Shown here: piece after piece, positions 19,880 to 31,237 of the stretch
Position numbering within the stretch: position 1 is the stretch's first letter
Layout: every line of letters starts with the position of its first letter
DNA from: Bryopsis sp. KO-2023
Taxonomy: Eukaryota > Chlorophyta > Ulvophyceae > Bryopsidales > Bryopsidaceae
Reading direction: 5' to 3'
Assembly (NCBI GenBank): GCA_030272585.1
Contig: BSYQ01000003.1
Coordinates: 3,162,001 to 3,226,000, forward strand
DNA length: 64,000 bases
Position numbers and translations under genes: made by a program
Notes under the pieces: model-generated
Database searches by the model: none
Seen by the model: only the letters and a program-made list of their open reading frames with translations
Told to the model about the DNA's origin: nothing

Positions 19880-20145
19880 ATCCATAGTATGCTTGGCACC
19901 CATGATGACAACGATGGTGCAACCAAGGTCGTCCCCCGGTTGATCCCGGGGGGTCTCGTCAACCGATCAGGATTCGCCCACCATGGGAATTTCGGCATTT
20001 CGATCGTCGATGGGGTAGTGTGGTGAAAAAAGAGGGTCGGGAATAGATGGGGAAGTATTAGTGGAGTAAATGAGACGAATTGGGACGCGAGGGTGTTTGC
20101 GGCTGAACGGCCGAGTTGTGGTGATAGGAGAAAACTTGTGGTGAA

Positions 20146-20517
20146 CAGACATGGGCTGAGACCCCTGTGCACAGGACAGGACAGAACAGACTGTCTGTGC
20201 TGTGCACAGGGTCAGACCTGTGCTGCACAGGTGCACAGACCTGTACAGCACAGCACAGACAGGGTCTGTGCAACATCTGTGCAGTTTCTGTGCAGTTCTG
20301 TGCAGATTCTGTGCCAAATCTGTGCAGATTCTGTGCAGTTCTGTGCAGATTCTGTGCAGATCTGTGCTGTGCTGTGCAGGTCTGCTCACCTGTGCAGCAC
20401 AGGTCTGACCCTGTGCACAGCACAGACAGTCTGTGCTGTTCTGGCCTGTGCAATTCCGCTGCACAGGACAGGACAGCACAGGGTGCACAGAACCCTGTCC
20501 TGTGCAGCCCATGACTG
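20146..20517. mobile_element. hAT-like MITE, copy 2 (372 bp)
   Basis: It shares the CAGACATGGGC end and the CTGTGCAG body with copy 1, and is flanked by an exact 8-bp duplication GTGGTGAA (20138-20145 and 20518-20525), the mark of hAT transposition. It has no ORF, so it would need a transposase made elsewhere. Confidence 0.88.
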
Positions 20518-20525
20518 GTGGTGAA

Positions 20526-20973
20526 TCTGTGTTGTGGAGTTGTGACTGGGAATTCGGGAAGAGACAAGGGAACGATATTTAGGGGAACTGTTATTCTTGT
20601 AAGGGTGCCTTATTTGCTTTGAGTTAACGGAGCGACTTGTCTGCGAACGTTTCGTTTCAGTGTATCAAACAGTTTGGAAAAACTTTATTCCTCAGTAGCT
20701 AACTATCTCATTGACATCGCTAATGTCGGTGGTTGATCATTTCCCACATAATTTTTACTTTCTTCTTTTTTCTCCGTGCCACTCGCACACGAATCGACCA
20801 ACTCATGCGAAAAACCAAAACAACCCTTTTCTGATGCTCTCCTCATGGTGACGTATCTGCCTTGTGCAGAGCAGTCAAAACCTTCACCATAGGGAAACCA
20901 CCCTATCACTGTCGCACAGCGTTGAAAAGCCAAAGTCGGGTTTGACAACTCGAAATCGTGGTAAATCATTCAA
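20526..20973. other. No gene seen
   Basis: Short frames only. The DNA turns AT-rich here. One CTGTCGCAC site at about 20909 precedes the array at 21090. Confidence 0.5.
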
Positions 20974-21012
20974 GAACGTTTGGCGTATCTGGGTTCGACT
21001 CCCAGACGTTCC
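20974..21012 (+). tRNA. tRNA-like minihelix (acceptor and T arm only)
   Basis: GAACGT (20974-20979) pairs with ACGTTC (21006-21011), and CTGGG-TTCGACT-CCCAG forms a perfect T arm at 20989-21005; four T follow. No D arm or anticodon arm lies between. It may be the 3' piece of a broken tRNA gene or a structured RNA. Confidence 0.35.
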
Positions 21013-21064
21013 TTTTCAACATCAAATCGAACAAGAAAAGTGACCGACGGCAAAGTCGTCAACG

Positions 21065-21952
21065 ATGGTCGGAGCAAGGACATCGTTTGTGTCGCACACA
21101 TTCTGTGCGACATTTTGGCTTGTCGCACGTTGTGTGTGCGACATTACAACATGTCGCACGCGGTTGTCGGCGCGTTTCAAGGCGAGACAGGGTGAGGAGT
21201 TCCCTCCTTGCCCCGCCTGCCATCGTGTCATTCAGAGCCGAAGCGTGTGGAGGCGCCACCGCCGGAACGAGTGCACGCGACAGGACGATCCAAGGTCAAT
21301 TTTGGCGGAGTGGGAAGCAGGTAGATGTGTGCGCCATTCTTTGGCCAGTGTGCGCCATGTTTTTACTTTTGTGCGCCATGTATGTTATAAAGTGCGACTG
21401 TATTAGGACTGTGTGCTGTACAGATTTGTTTGGCGAATCGTTTACCGTCGCACAAGACCCCGTACCTGTCGCGCCACCTCCAGCACCAATCGCACAACCG
21501 CCGCCACCTATCCCAGGTCCGCCGCCACCTGTTGCGGATGATGACGTTGGGGGGCAGGGGGGGGAGGTCTGGATGTCGACATGGACGGAGGGGGAAATGG
21601 GCTGGATTCTTTGGATGTGGATGTGGATCGTGTCCGACGTCACCACACAGCAGGGCTTCGGATCAAGTCTCGTCGATGCGCACGGCCTGAGTGGCGCGGT
21701 GTTCGGCCAAAAACACTCCCATCAGCTTCAAACAGGGAAACGAACGAAAAACGAAAACGAACGAAACGAGAGCTGGTCGCCGACCTGTGGTCGGCCCAAG
21801 CGAAAGTGGTTTGTTGCAGGGGCAGCAGAGTTGGCAAGCTCACCTGTCGAACGGCCCCCGAGAAAATCACTCGCACGTTGTTCGAACCCTTCAACGAGGT
21901 GCGCTGGAATGGCGCCCGTGCAGCAACGAAACATGGTTGCAAATCTTCATAA
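21065..21952 (+). pseudogene. Damaged spliced ORF with a C2HC-type zinc finger
   Basis: Exon 1 codes for CPACHRVIQSRSVWRRHRRN then EC, a C-x2-C ... H-x4-C finger. It can be joined at GTAGATG (from 21320) to an acceptor TGCTGTACAG (ending 21422), which keeps the frame. Exon 2 has a proline-rich block (PPPPIPGPPPPVADDD). A run of G around 21549-21566 then shifts the frame into an acidic and then basic segment that stops at 21952. The start is not clear. The finger plus low-complexity front resembles the N-terminus of some DNA-transposon proteins, but no catalytic domain is present. The frame break may be real or a sequencing slip. Confidence 0.4.
21090..21159. repeat. Five TGTCGCAC boxes in alternating orientation
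   Basis: TGTCGCAC at 21090, 21121 and 21152 alternates with its complement GTGCGACA at 21105 and 21136, with starts 15-16 bases apart. Subterminal arrays of this kind bind transposase in some DNA transposons; it could also fold as a cruciform. Confidence 0.8.
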
Positions 21953-24704
21953 TGTGCTTCTGAGAGTGATACTAGGGTTCCTGCCGCCTCCTTTCTTTAA
22001 AACTCGATTTTCTATGGCTAAAAAAAAATCTATGGTTTATGTATCTGTGGGGAAAGTAACATTTGCATTTGCACTCTGGTAAGAAAGTTGAATCTGTGCT
22101 CACAGCAAGCCTTGATAACTTCCAACTCAATCAAGTGATCCTGTAGATTTCACCGTAGGTTCAGCTAGACCTTGCCAATTTGGACAAGACTGACGAAGCA
22201 GTGTTTTCGTTTACAAGGACCGGGTTTCATCCAGAGTGTGAGGCTGCTATTAATGATCAGGCCAAGTGAGAGTTGTTGTGCACCGTTTGGGAAGAACACT
22301 GTTTTTGTTATGCCAATTTTGGCTCCTTTCCACGGTCCAAACAATATAGTGTATATCGTGTACGGTTAATAAAATAAAATAATAATGGAGCTCACTTCAT
22401 CCCCCTTCCCTAGGTATCCAAAGAAGAAAAGAGCAGGACCAAACTAATAGACAAGGGGATTGTAGACAGGGAGGAAGTGCTGAGAAGGCAACGCAAACTG
22501 AAACTTGAAAAGCATATCAGCCTCAAACAAATATTGGAAAAATGTGCAGCCATCTGCCAAATGAAGTGCAGCTTGCAACACCCTTTTCCCTGTTTTTCCT
22601 CCACCACTGCCCCTTTCTGGACATCAGCTTGCCGCAAATCTCGGCCACCAATACAGGGAGGACTCTCTCCATCAGCTCTTCCAGCGTGTTTGTGAATCTG
22701 TTGGTTGAATGTGCTACATGCATCAGTGAATCGACAATAGTAATTGCCGCCAAAGGAAAAAAAAAACTCGAGAGCAAATTGAAGAAATCATCCAGGTATT
22801 GGAAAAAGTTTCAGGCAAGAAAAGCAACCAGTTCCAACCACCAAATAGTGTTTAAAACACTCAACGATGCCAACAATCTTTCACGAAGTTTTCTTTCTTG
22901 AAAAGGCAAAAAAAACCACCAACATCTCGGCAAAAAATCAGACAGGTGCACCGCTGTTGAGCAACCAGGAAGACTGTCCCAGACTCACTCATAATACGCT
23001 TGGTCAAAAAGCAGGTTCACCGAGTGGAGATAGTTTGTTTCTGAAAAACAATATGGACCGAAGATGTCTGACACACCAAGCACACCTGCTCCTCCAAACT
23101 ATGGTTTTTTGTATGCAGCTACTTAGGGAAGGACATTCACAAGGTGGAAAGTCATAAATGAACAAATAAGAACACATTTGTGACACGCTGAATTTATTTT
23201 TGCTAGTTTGTTTTGGTCAAACGGGCGAGAGATCAAGACTTGGGCCCAGTTTTTTTAGCTACAGTTTCTATAGCTTTCTCCTCCTTTGAATTGCGAGTAA
23301 GTGTTTCAACCAGATATTTGTTTTAAACAAGACAAAATGATCGAGTCTTCACATTGGTCCGTTTCCAAATTTTATCTGGTAGCACCTCTTGCCAATTCAC
23401 TTTGAAAATTCATGAGACCTAACGTTGCATCCCAAAACTGCCATGTCCAGGCTTGACATATACAGCCCATCTCTTAGAAGAAGAAAAGCTGGTGGATTTT
23501 TTTTCAATTGCTCATTGACCCAATCCAACCATTAAGTCATTTCAAGGGGACTTGTATGCTTCTTCAGAGGGGGTGGTGCTGGTTAATACTGTGATGCGAT
23601 ATCAGAAATAGGAAGAGGTTAATCCTCGAAGACTGGGAATTCGCTGACAGACAATTTCAACACAGAACAAGTCTTTTCTCTGAATCACCCTAGGGGACTA
23701 CTTGAGAAACGAACTGCACAACAAATTCTCAAACATTTCAAATGGCAGGCACCCCTCACAGGTCAAGTTCTTCAAGAAACGAAATACACCTCCGAAGTCC
23801 ACATTTCCTTCTTTTTTTCTTGTTCCCCAAGCAACCCCCTACCCCCCAAACCCCCTTTTTTTTTCAAGAAATAACCAAGTCGACAAAGCTTACACACAGG
23901 CCACCCTGACCTCCACCACGAAACTCGAGAAAACATACAAGGGAGGAAATGCGCACAGACTTGCAATGCAAAATTGCATTTTCTTTTTTCTTTTCTGCTT
24001 CACATCCCGTTCCATTCTTGAACCTCACTGCCAGCCATCAATCTTCTCCAAAAAAAAAAAAAAGAAACAGACCATAAAGAGACCAAAAAAAAATCCGCAA
24101 TTCTCCAGTCAGACTCACTAACCCATATATGTGGCCACTGAAGCAATACATCAATATACCAGTATCGTTCCATTCAACCTTTTTGTTTTTTTCCTTTCTT
24201 TTCCTTTCTTTTTTGTGTGTGTGTAAACCTTCCCTTTATCCTGCAAAACATCTGCAATACCGTGCGCCCCCTCTCTCTCTCTTGTTTTTTAGATCAAAAC
24301 TACCCAACTGCCCCTGCCCCCATTTCCCTTTAATTCCGCCATAGCTTTGTTTTCTTTTTACCTTTTCTTGAGTGGGAGGGAGAGGAAACGGGGGGGGGGT
24401 ATCAAAATAACCACAAATCCACCACAAACTAAAACCATCATCTCTTTACCAAACCCGCCAGTCAGCCTTTCTTCCATAACCACATTCTCCCCCCCCCCTT
24501 CCACATTCCTCTCATTTCCTTAAAAACAAAAGCAAAACAAAAACATAACTCATTTTTTCAATCTTTGCTCCAACCCCATTCAGCTTCCCAGCGCTTTCTC
24601 TTCTTTTTTTTTTCCGTTTTTCCCTAGAAGCTCTTGCACCGCCCCCCTCTCTCTCTGTCTCTTTTTCCCCTTCCCCTCAAAAACGACAACACCGACCCAA
24701 CGAC
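21953..24704. other. AT-rich intergenic DNA, no gene supported
   Basis: Only short frames exist. One minus-strand frame at 22523-22777 looks helical, but it has no exon signals I trust. The stretch from 23700 on is T/C rich with long homopolymers and is probably the 3' flank of the SAP-RRM gene. Confidence 0.5.
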
Positions 24705-27317
24705 TTAGTACCTCTGCCTTTTCGTATCTTGACTGGCACCCCCTTGATAGGCAGCCCCGGAATAGTCTGGACCTCTCTTATCACCGACTTGGGCATTGTA
24801 AGCAGTCTGATCATACCCAGCATGCCCATAGCCTGCCGAGCCGTAGTCTTGACCTCCATATCCCACCTGACTTCCCCCATATCCTTGCTGCCCTTGATAG
24901 CTGCCACCTTGTTGGTAGCTTCCATACCCTGACTGATATCCCGAATTCCCCCCGTATTGCCCATGAGCTTGTGCTTGGGGCGTGGAACCGTAACCAGAAC
25001 TGCCGTAACTTTGAGAACCGTATCCAGAGTAGCTACCATAGCCCCCACTTCCAGAGTACCCCTGGTGCTGCCCGTAACCCTGCTCCGCTCCATAGCCATA
25101 CCCTGAAGCTCCGCTTCCATTCTTACTTCCGTCGGCTGTCCAGGAAGCCTGCCCATACCCGCTGCTCTTGTTGTAGCCACCCTGTTGATGAGGGCTCTGA
25201 TTTCCGCTGCGATATTGACCGGAATACTGGCCCTGTTGCTGGTAGTACTGCCCCTGGTATCCTCCACCTTGTTGGGGATATTGGTAGCCTCCTCCGTAGT
25301 ACCCTTGCTGATACGCTTGGGGCTGGTAACCACCATAGTAGGCATTGTACGCGTTGTAGGCATACTGTGGCTGCATGGGACCTCCCCTACCCCCTCTCCC
25401 TCTACCCCTAGCCATACTGCGGCCTCCCCGAGGGTCCATCATGAAAGCACGACCGAAACCTCTACCACGACCTCCACCTGGAATGAAATCTGTTCTGGGG
25501 CGCTTTTGGAAGACCCCACCTCGTTGGAATGCAGAGCTGGCCGTGTCCCCAGGGAATTTCGCAGGATTGACTAGCGAAACCAGTATGTAACCCAGGTTGG
25601 GGTTGTGGGTACCGTTCAAAGCCAGCATGGCCACCTCAGCATCCCGACCGTGGGAAAACTCCACGAAGCCACAGCCGGGCCCCATGCCTGCTCTCGAACG
25701 AATGTTGCATGATACGATTTCCCCGTACGGTTGGAAAACAACCCTCAGGGCGTCTCGGTCCATGAAACCCACCGGCAGGTTGGAGATGTAGCAGATCTTT
25801 GAGAAAACGGACGGTATGGTTTGATTGAATGCCCACTCACACCTCACTCTTTTTTCTGGGAGGATTCCGCTGTGGTCCCCATGCAATGCATTCATCTTGG
25901 CGTCCCGGAACCTTTGCAGAGCTTCGGAGGACTTGTTGTCCACGGCGTTTTTGGCCTGGGCAGCATCGCTGGGGAGAGCATATTCCACAAAGCCGTAATC
26001 TTTGCTGGAGCCATCTTTGTTTCTGACCGAGAAACATCGGAGGACCTCCCCATGTTCGGCAAGCTCCGTCTGCAGCTTTTCGTCCTCTTCCCCATATTCA
26101 TCACGCAGATTGTGGATAAACAGAGTGGTTCTGAGAATGGGTGCCTCGAATTCCAGGGCGGTCTCCCCGAGTTTGACCTCGGCCGCCTCAAGCTTCTGGA
26201 CACAGAACTCCGCGATTCTCTTGACGTCTCCGAGCTCCCCAGCTGCCTCCAGAATCGTTTTGGGGTCATTGGGCTTTTCCGCTGCAGGCTTTTCCTCACC
26301 ACCATCTTCGGCCGGGGTCTCAGTGGCTGGCGGTTCCTCCTTTTCCAAGAGATCAATTTTCGAAGCCTCTGCTCCTTGACTGGAAAGCATCAAGTGGGGG
26401 GCACTCAATCGAATCAAGGCTGCAGGGGGAGCCCCTTCCGCTGGCGGTTCGGTGTGCACGCTGTGAATTTCCAGATCGTCATAGGCATTACACAGTGCCT
26501 CCTTCAACACATCGATTTGACAATCATCCGGGAGGTTCTTGACCTTGATCAGGGGCAAAGGAAGCCAGGCCCCAGGAATCTCAAACTCTTGCCACTCTGG
26601 AGTCTTGGAGGGCCCAGTCACAGCCCCAGTCCCTTCTGGATATCTTTCCACCTTCAAATCAGCAACCCCCATCTCACCGTGCTGTTGGGGAGCCTCGCTT
26701 CCCCCAGCGTTGTTGTCTATGTCCATCCCTTCAGCGTCTTTCCCGGTCTCCGTGCCATGCTGCGCTTGACCCTCGGTATCGACAACCGCATCACTTTCTT
26801 GAGGTTGACAACTACTGGACGGGTCAAACTCCTTTTCAGACTCCCCCGGCGCAGGGCAAGCCAAGTCCACCTCCTCGTCGCTCCCGTGATTGACGGCAAG
26901 CCCCGTACCGTTTTCGCTTGCGGATACCGCTGTACCGTCCCCGACCTCCGAATCCACGTGCAGTTCGAATCCATACACAGGCTCTGCGACTTTACTGCCT
27001 TCCTCGGCGTTCTCGCACGCATCCCTTGGGTCAGCGGTTACGATATCCGGGCCCTCCGACTCTCCAGCGCCGTTAGCGACATCATCGCGTTCACCCGCAG
27101 CTCCGGTTTCGTCATCCCTGTCCTCTTCGACCGCCCCAGGGCTCGGTTCCTTCGAGGGCACCGTCGATTCTTCCCCATCCTTGTCCATCTCACCTCGCAG
27201 TCGTTCCAAAAGTTCAGCTTTCTTCAACCCAGAGCAGGCAAGGCCTCGCGACTTCAACTCGGCGCGCAACTCCACAACAGTCCATTGCTCTAATGGCTTC
27301 ATAATCGCTGCCATCAA
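24705..27317 (-). CDS. SAP-domain and RRM RNA-binding protein with prion-like tail
   Basis: This is an 870-aa uninterrupted ORF; the start is the first of two ATGs at 27317. Residues 9-44 form a SAP motif (WTVVELRAELKSRG), a helix pair that binds AT-rich chromatin DNA. Residues 45-240 are acidic and low complexity. A weak RRM-like fold may lie at 256-306. RRM1 is at 397-497 (RNP2 TLFIHNL, RNP1 DYGFVEYA) and RRM2 at 507-585 (RNP2 ICYISNLP, RNP1 GCGFVEFS). Then comes an RGRG box (600-650) and a 200-residue Gly/Tyr/Gln/Ser tail (YGSQSYGSSGYGS). The plan resembles nuclear hnRNP-like proteins that couple chromatin and RNA; a tail of this kind favours condensates. The ending KRQRY may act as a short NLS. 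The lack of introns is unusual among the neighbours. Confidence 0.88.
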   Translation of the reverse strand: MMAAIMKPLEQWTVVELRAELKSRGLACSGLKKAELLERLRGEMDKDGEESTVPSKEPSPGAVEEDRDDETGAAGERDDVANGAGESEGPDIVTADPRDACENAEEGSKVAEPVYGFELHVDSEVGDGTAVSASENGTGLAVNHGSDEEVDLACPAPGESEKEFDPSSSCQPQESDAVVDTEGQAQHGTETGKDAEGMDIDNNAGGSEAPQQHGEMGVADLKVERYPEGTGAVTGPSKTPEWQEFEIPGAWLPLPLIKVKNLPDDCQIDVLKEALCNAYDDLEIHSVHTEPPAEGAPPAALIRLSAPHLMLSSQGAEASKIDLLEKEEPPATETPAEDGGEEKPAAEKPNDPKTILEAAGELGDVKRIAEFCVQKLEAAEVKLGETALEFEAPILRTTLFIHNLRDEYGEEDEKLQTELAEHGEVLRCFSVRNKDGSSKDYGFVEYALPSDAAQAKNAVDNKSSEALQRFRDAKMNALHGDHSGILPEKRVRCEWAFNQTIPSVFSKICYISNLPVGFMDRDALRVVFQPYGEIVSCNIRSRAGMGPGCGFVEFSHGRDAEVAMLALNGTHNPNLGYILVSLVNPAKFPGDTASSAFQRGGVFQKRPRTDFIPGGGRGRGFGRAFMMDPRGGRSMARGRGRGGRGGPMQPQYAYNAYNAYYGGYQPQAYQQGYYGGGYQYPQQGGGYQGQYYQQQGQYSGQYRSGNQSPHQQGGYNKSSGYGQASWTADGSKNGSGASGYGYGAEQGYGQHQGYSGSGGYGSYSGYGSQSYGSSGYGSTPQAQAHGQYGGNSGYQSGYGSYQQGGSYQGQQGYGGSQVGYGGQDYGSAGYGHAGYDQTAYNAQVGDKRGPDYSGAAYQGGASQDTKRQRY

Positions 27318-28668
27318 CGGGGTTCCCCAGCAAATTCGGCGACCTCGTCCTTTCGCGGTGCCGACCGAGTGTGAGAATGGCCAAGTTCAACGTGTCGCTA
27401 CGTTTTGGGGGGGCAAAAATCGGTCCGCGAACACCATCAACAAAATCATCATGACATAATTCCCGTTAAAGCTCAAGGGGAGGGGTCAGCGGGCAGCCAA
27501 GAAAACAGTGGGAAAATTTGCCCAAGTCTCCCCCCCCTGCCCCCCCCCCAAAAAAATATTGGCTTAGCAGTGTATCAGCCCAGAAAATATGAGTGTATAT
27601 ATATGTATATCAGAAAATGAACTGAGGAGAGCAGTATAAAAAGTGAAAGGGGCTCCTCTCTTCATGAAATCGGGACTTTTTCCATAAACGAGTCCTTTTG
27701 TTTTTGTATGAAATGAAGGCCCAGAAACTGATGGAGAGAAAAAATGAATGTTTCAGATGGTTTTTGACCCCTCTCTGAACCCGAGGAAAAATTGAGGAAA
27801 ATTTAGGGAGGAGGCTTGCATTGGGGAAAATGGAAGAAGGGGGGGATGCAAGCCGCCTGGGAAAAAAGAAAATCGGCCGAAATAGAGAAAGACGATGACC
27901 GGATTCCCCTGTCGAAACTTTGCGAAAAGTAAAGAAAAAGCATTGGCAGTGTGGATCGGCCCCGGAAAAAAATAGAAGAATGGGTAGCCCCGAAAAAGAG
28001 ATTGTCCACAGAACGATGCCGAAACAGACGGCGGAAAGTGCCCTTGTTTTCTTTTTAATCTACAAAGAAAAAGACTTTGCCCGCCTTCCCTAGGACTCTG
28101 CCTCTGCGGAGTGTCGTACCCACCAACATGCACTGTGCCACATTCTCCCTCTTTCGCCATCAAGCCCACTCACATACACTGCTGTGCATCTGAAGAAGAC
28201 ACAACAGTGAATTTTTTCCGACGACAGAAGCCCATATATCAACAGATCTCTTTGATGAAAGCATCCATTTCGTTTTTCCAGCCCAGCAAATACCCCCCCC
28301 CCCCCTCCCACCCTGCCCCCGGCACTAAAATTTTTTCCCCCAATTCTCTTCTACCCCGAAACGACGAGCTATGGATTTGTTCCCAGCAGAAAAAAGGCAA
28401 GACAGTCTGCTATCTGACAAAAAAAAGGTATGACCGCATGGATTACAAAAACTTCAAAGCTAGGGTTTTACGGATATATTAAGAGGAAACACAAAAAAAA
28501 AAGCATTTTTAGCTGTCGTCTAGCTTTTCTTTCTTTGCTGATGTGTAGGTCAGACATATGATAAATACATATATATATATCAATTCTTGTTAAAAGGAAC
28601 AAAAAAACACAACAGATAGAACCCTAACTCTTTTATAACGAAGACGACAACACCAAAAACAGAAGCCT
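27318..28668. other. Intergenic, promoter side of the SAP-RRM gene and 3' side of MPP6
   Basis: No coding is supported. Long C runs occur at 27530-27549 and 28290-28320. No clear core promoter motif was found. Confidence 0.5.
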
Positions 28669-29787
28669 CTATTTCCACTCTTTTTGGTGTTTCCTCTTTT
28701 TCAAGTTCTGTTGCGATCGTTTCTTCCTGGATTTGCCCGAGGCGAGCTTTCCTCTGCTGCTGGATCCGGGGAAAACACCTCCTTGCCCCCCGCCGTCGCC
28801 CCTCTTTCTCTGTTTCGCAGGCCGGTCTTGATTTTCTTCCATCTCGCCCCCTGCCTGTTTGTTCTCCTCATTTCCGTGGTCGTTTTGCTTCCTCTCCGGT
28901 GCAGATTTCTCTGTCGGCTTTCCCAGAACAGACATATCTGCACCGACCGCCCCCAGCCGTTTTGCCATTTCCAAATCTGAAATTTCGGCCCCGCTGGCCA
29001 TTTCTCTACGATACTCTGTCCCGCAGTCTCGGATTCGTTGCAGCACCACGCTTTCGCTTTCCAGATCTTTTTGAATCTTCTCGGTTCTGGGGTTGAAGCT
29101 CTGGAAGCTCATTCGGCCGGTGGGGCAAGTATTGCCCCCACCGCCTTCCATTACTACCGTACAGCCGGACACACTCATGGAGCCCCCTGCCCATTCCTGA
29201 CACACACACTCAGCTGACAAAAACACTGCCACAAGCAGACAAAACACAAAATACAGAAAACAAACAGAAAGCTTGCCTTCTGAGGTGGTCGATGAAACCT
29301 TCCGGCCAGACAAAAAAAAATTAAAACAGAAACACGCCGAAGGAGTCTCAAAAAAGAGACTTTGCCATTGCAAAGCCGACCAATGGCAGCTTCAACACCC
29401 ATAAAACAAACCGGAGTCTGGGGTCGAGTGTTTCCCTATCTCGCCTTGGTCGCTCAATCCCTGATTCAAACCCCACCGCCACCACAACCCCCCAAACCTC
29501 CGTTTCGAAGCTCTATTCGCGACCGTTTTCGTCAGATTCTACACACCGAAGTGGACCGCCCTCCTCCCTATTGACCGCTCCGAGCGGCTGGGAAGAAGGG
29601 TGTGAATCCCAACGTGGAAAATCGCTTCGCCGAGAGGGTTTTCGCTGCTCACCTGCGTGTCGTCGAACGCTCGTTTCTTGACCTCTTCTTCTTTTCGGCT
29701 CTTCTCACGAGCTCTTCGCATGAAAGCGAAGTTTCCGAGTCGGTCTTCCAGAGATTTAACCTCACCTGAAGAGTTTCGCTTCGCCAT
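28669..29787 (-). CDS. MPP6: M-phase phosphoprotein 6 (nuclear exosome cofactor)
   Basis: Two exons join in phase 0: 29787-29653 and 29196-28669, giving 220 aa. The donor is CAG|GTGAGC and the acceptor GTGTCAG|GAATGG. Exon 1 matches the N-terminal helix of MPP6 (LGNFAFMRRAREKSRKEEE). Exon 2 holds the family signature GRMSFQSFNPRTEK and the later EISDLEMAKR. The tail is basic and Gly rich, ending in KSRKKRSQQNLKKRKHQ, as expected for a nucleolar RNA-binding protein. MPP6 anchors the MTR4 helicase to the nuclear exosome and helps 5.8S rRNA 3'-end trimming. The family identity rests on short motifs from memory, but three motifs in the right order make it likely. Confidence 0.82.
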
Positions 29788-31237
29788 CTTTGCCAAAAAA
29801 AACCCACCCAAAAACCCACGCGCGCTCTGACTGCTGGGTGGAAAAATGCTGTTGCAGCCAAAGCTACGCCATGAGGCTGCCCTCTCGATTCGCCCAATGA
29901 CGTCCATGCTCGTCATCATTTTTGCAATGAGTATGAGTACGACACATTTCGCATGGGGCATTTTGTTTGCTTTCTGGTTAGAAATGAACCATGTTGGAGG
30001 ATTGGAAAAGTACTCAAAAAAAAAGTACAACGTTAAACTTCTTCTTCTTCTTCTTCTTCTTCTTTTTCTTCTTCTTCTTCTTCTTCTTAAACTTCTTGGG
30101 CGGTGGACCAAGGCTGCAGTCAGGTTTGGCAGCAAAATGAGGAAGAAAAGAAAGCAACCTGCAAACCAGAATCCATCTACCTCCCTGTTGCTTGGCAATG
30201 ATCGTCTGTCATGTATGAATCCTAACCTCTTGTTTCGGAATGACCCAAAGAATTCTACTGCATGGTAGCAGTGAGCGCAACACACTACCAGCACTGCAGC
30301 ACTTTTGCTGTCCGTTTAGCAAGAAAGACAACCCACGACATTTTCTTCCACATGCAATTTCTCAACCTTGTCCCCAGTCAGTGTGCTGGTGGTCCTTGCC
30401 CACGTCTTGGCAGAGAGTGGAGGGGCATTTTGCATTCTGGACTTTTCACAAAAAAACTAGTTTCTTCTTGAAGGGTCAAGCACCAATTTTCTTGCTTCAG
30501 CAATAAATGAGCAAGAGCAATGCTTCAGGACATTGGACTCTACATGAAACTTGATTGTCTGAGTTATTTTCGGATATCGTGCCCCAGCACTATGCAATTT
30601 TTCTTCTCTCTTTTTGCACCCTTTTGTTGCATCTTGTTGATCTAATGCCAGGTTTGCCCATTCGATTCGCGAACGTGGAAATGTGCAAAAATTGCTGATG
30701 ATTTCAACCTGTAACACATTTTTACATGAAGGGCTGCACTTTGACAATGCTTGCCTTGTATAAAACATGTCACTGTAAAACAAAACAAAACAAATGCCGA
30801 TGCAAAAAACGCCACAATATGCAAATGGGTGTCAATCGAACACCTGCTTCTCAATGTTGAAATCGTTACAATGATCGAAAATCACTTTTGGTCATTCACT
30901 TCATTTCCCAAACACGAGGTATCGCCTTGCGATTCCAGAAAGGTTGACTCACTATTCAACAAAATTGCATGCTCCGTTCAACGTCTCAAGTTCTCGTCCC
31001 AGCGAATCGTAACCATCGCCCGTCCCGACCATATCTGTAGCGCTCTAACACCGTAACATTATCAATTCGCCTAACCCTCCACCGTGTCTAACCAAACTTC
31101 TAACCGAGCACACACACACGACCACGCTCATTTCACCAACATCAAAGGGAGCGGGCACAAAGACGGTGAGAGATCGACGCTCATTCCCTCGAGACAAAAA
31201 AAAAACATATCGAAAACACATAACCGATCGCATCATC
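29788..31237. other. Upstream of MPP6, no further gene seen
   Basis: A CTT microsatellite at 30037-30088 is the only clear structure. Frames here are short and lack family features. Confidence 0.5.
30037..30088. repeat. CTT trinucleotide microsatellite
   Basis: About 17 CTT units broken once by TTTTT. Confidence 0.95.

Noticed and set aside
20958..22082. A 374-codon open frame read as one protein
   Set aside because: The zinc finger is in another frame, and a clean intron links that frame to the middle of this one. The start and end of the long frame look like non-coding translation.
22523..22777. Minus-strand frame with a helical look
   Set aside because: No supported exon borders or known family; the opposite strand is open too.
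24677..25363. 228-codon frame overlapping the SAP-RRM gene tail
   Set aside because: It is a shadow of the Gly/Tyr/Gln repeats read in another frame, with no family features.
25821..27293. 490-codon open frame on the plus strand opposite the SAP-RRM gene
   Set aside because: It is antisense to a well-supported ORF with RRM motifs; its residues are Leu/Ser/Arg/Phe rich without domains.
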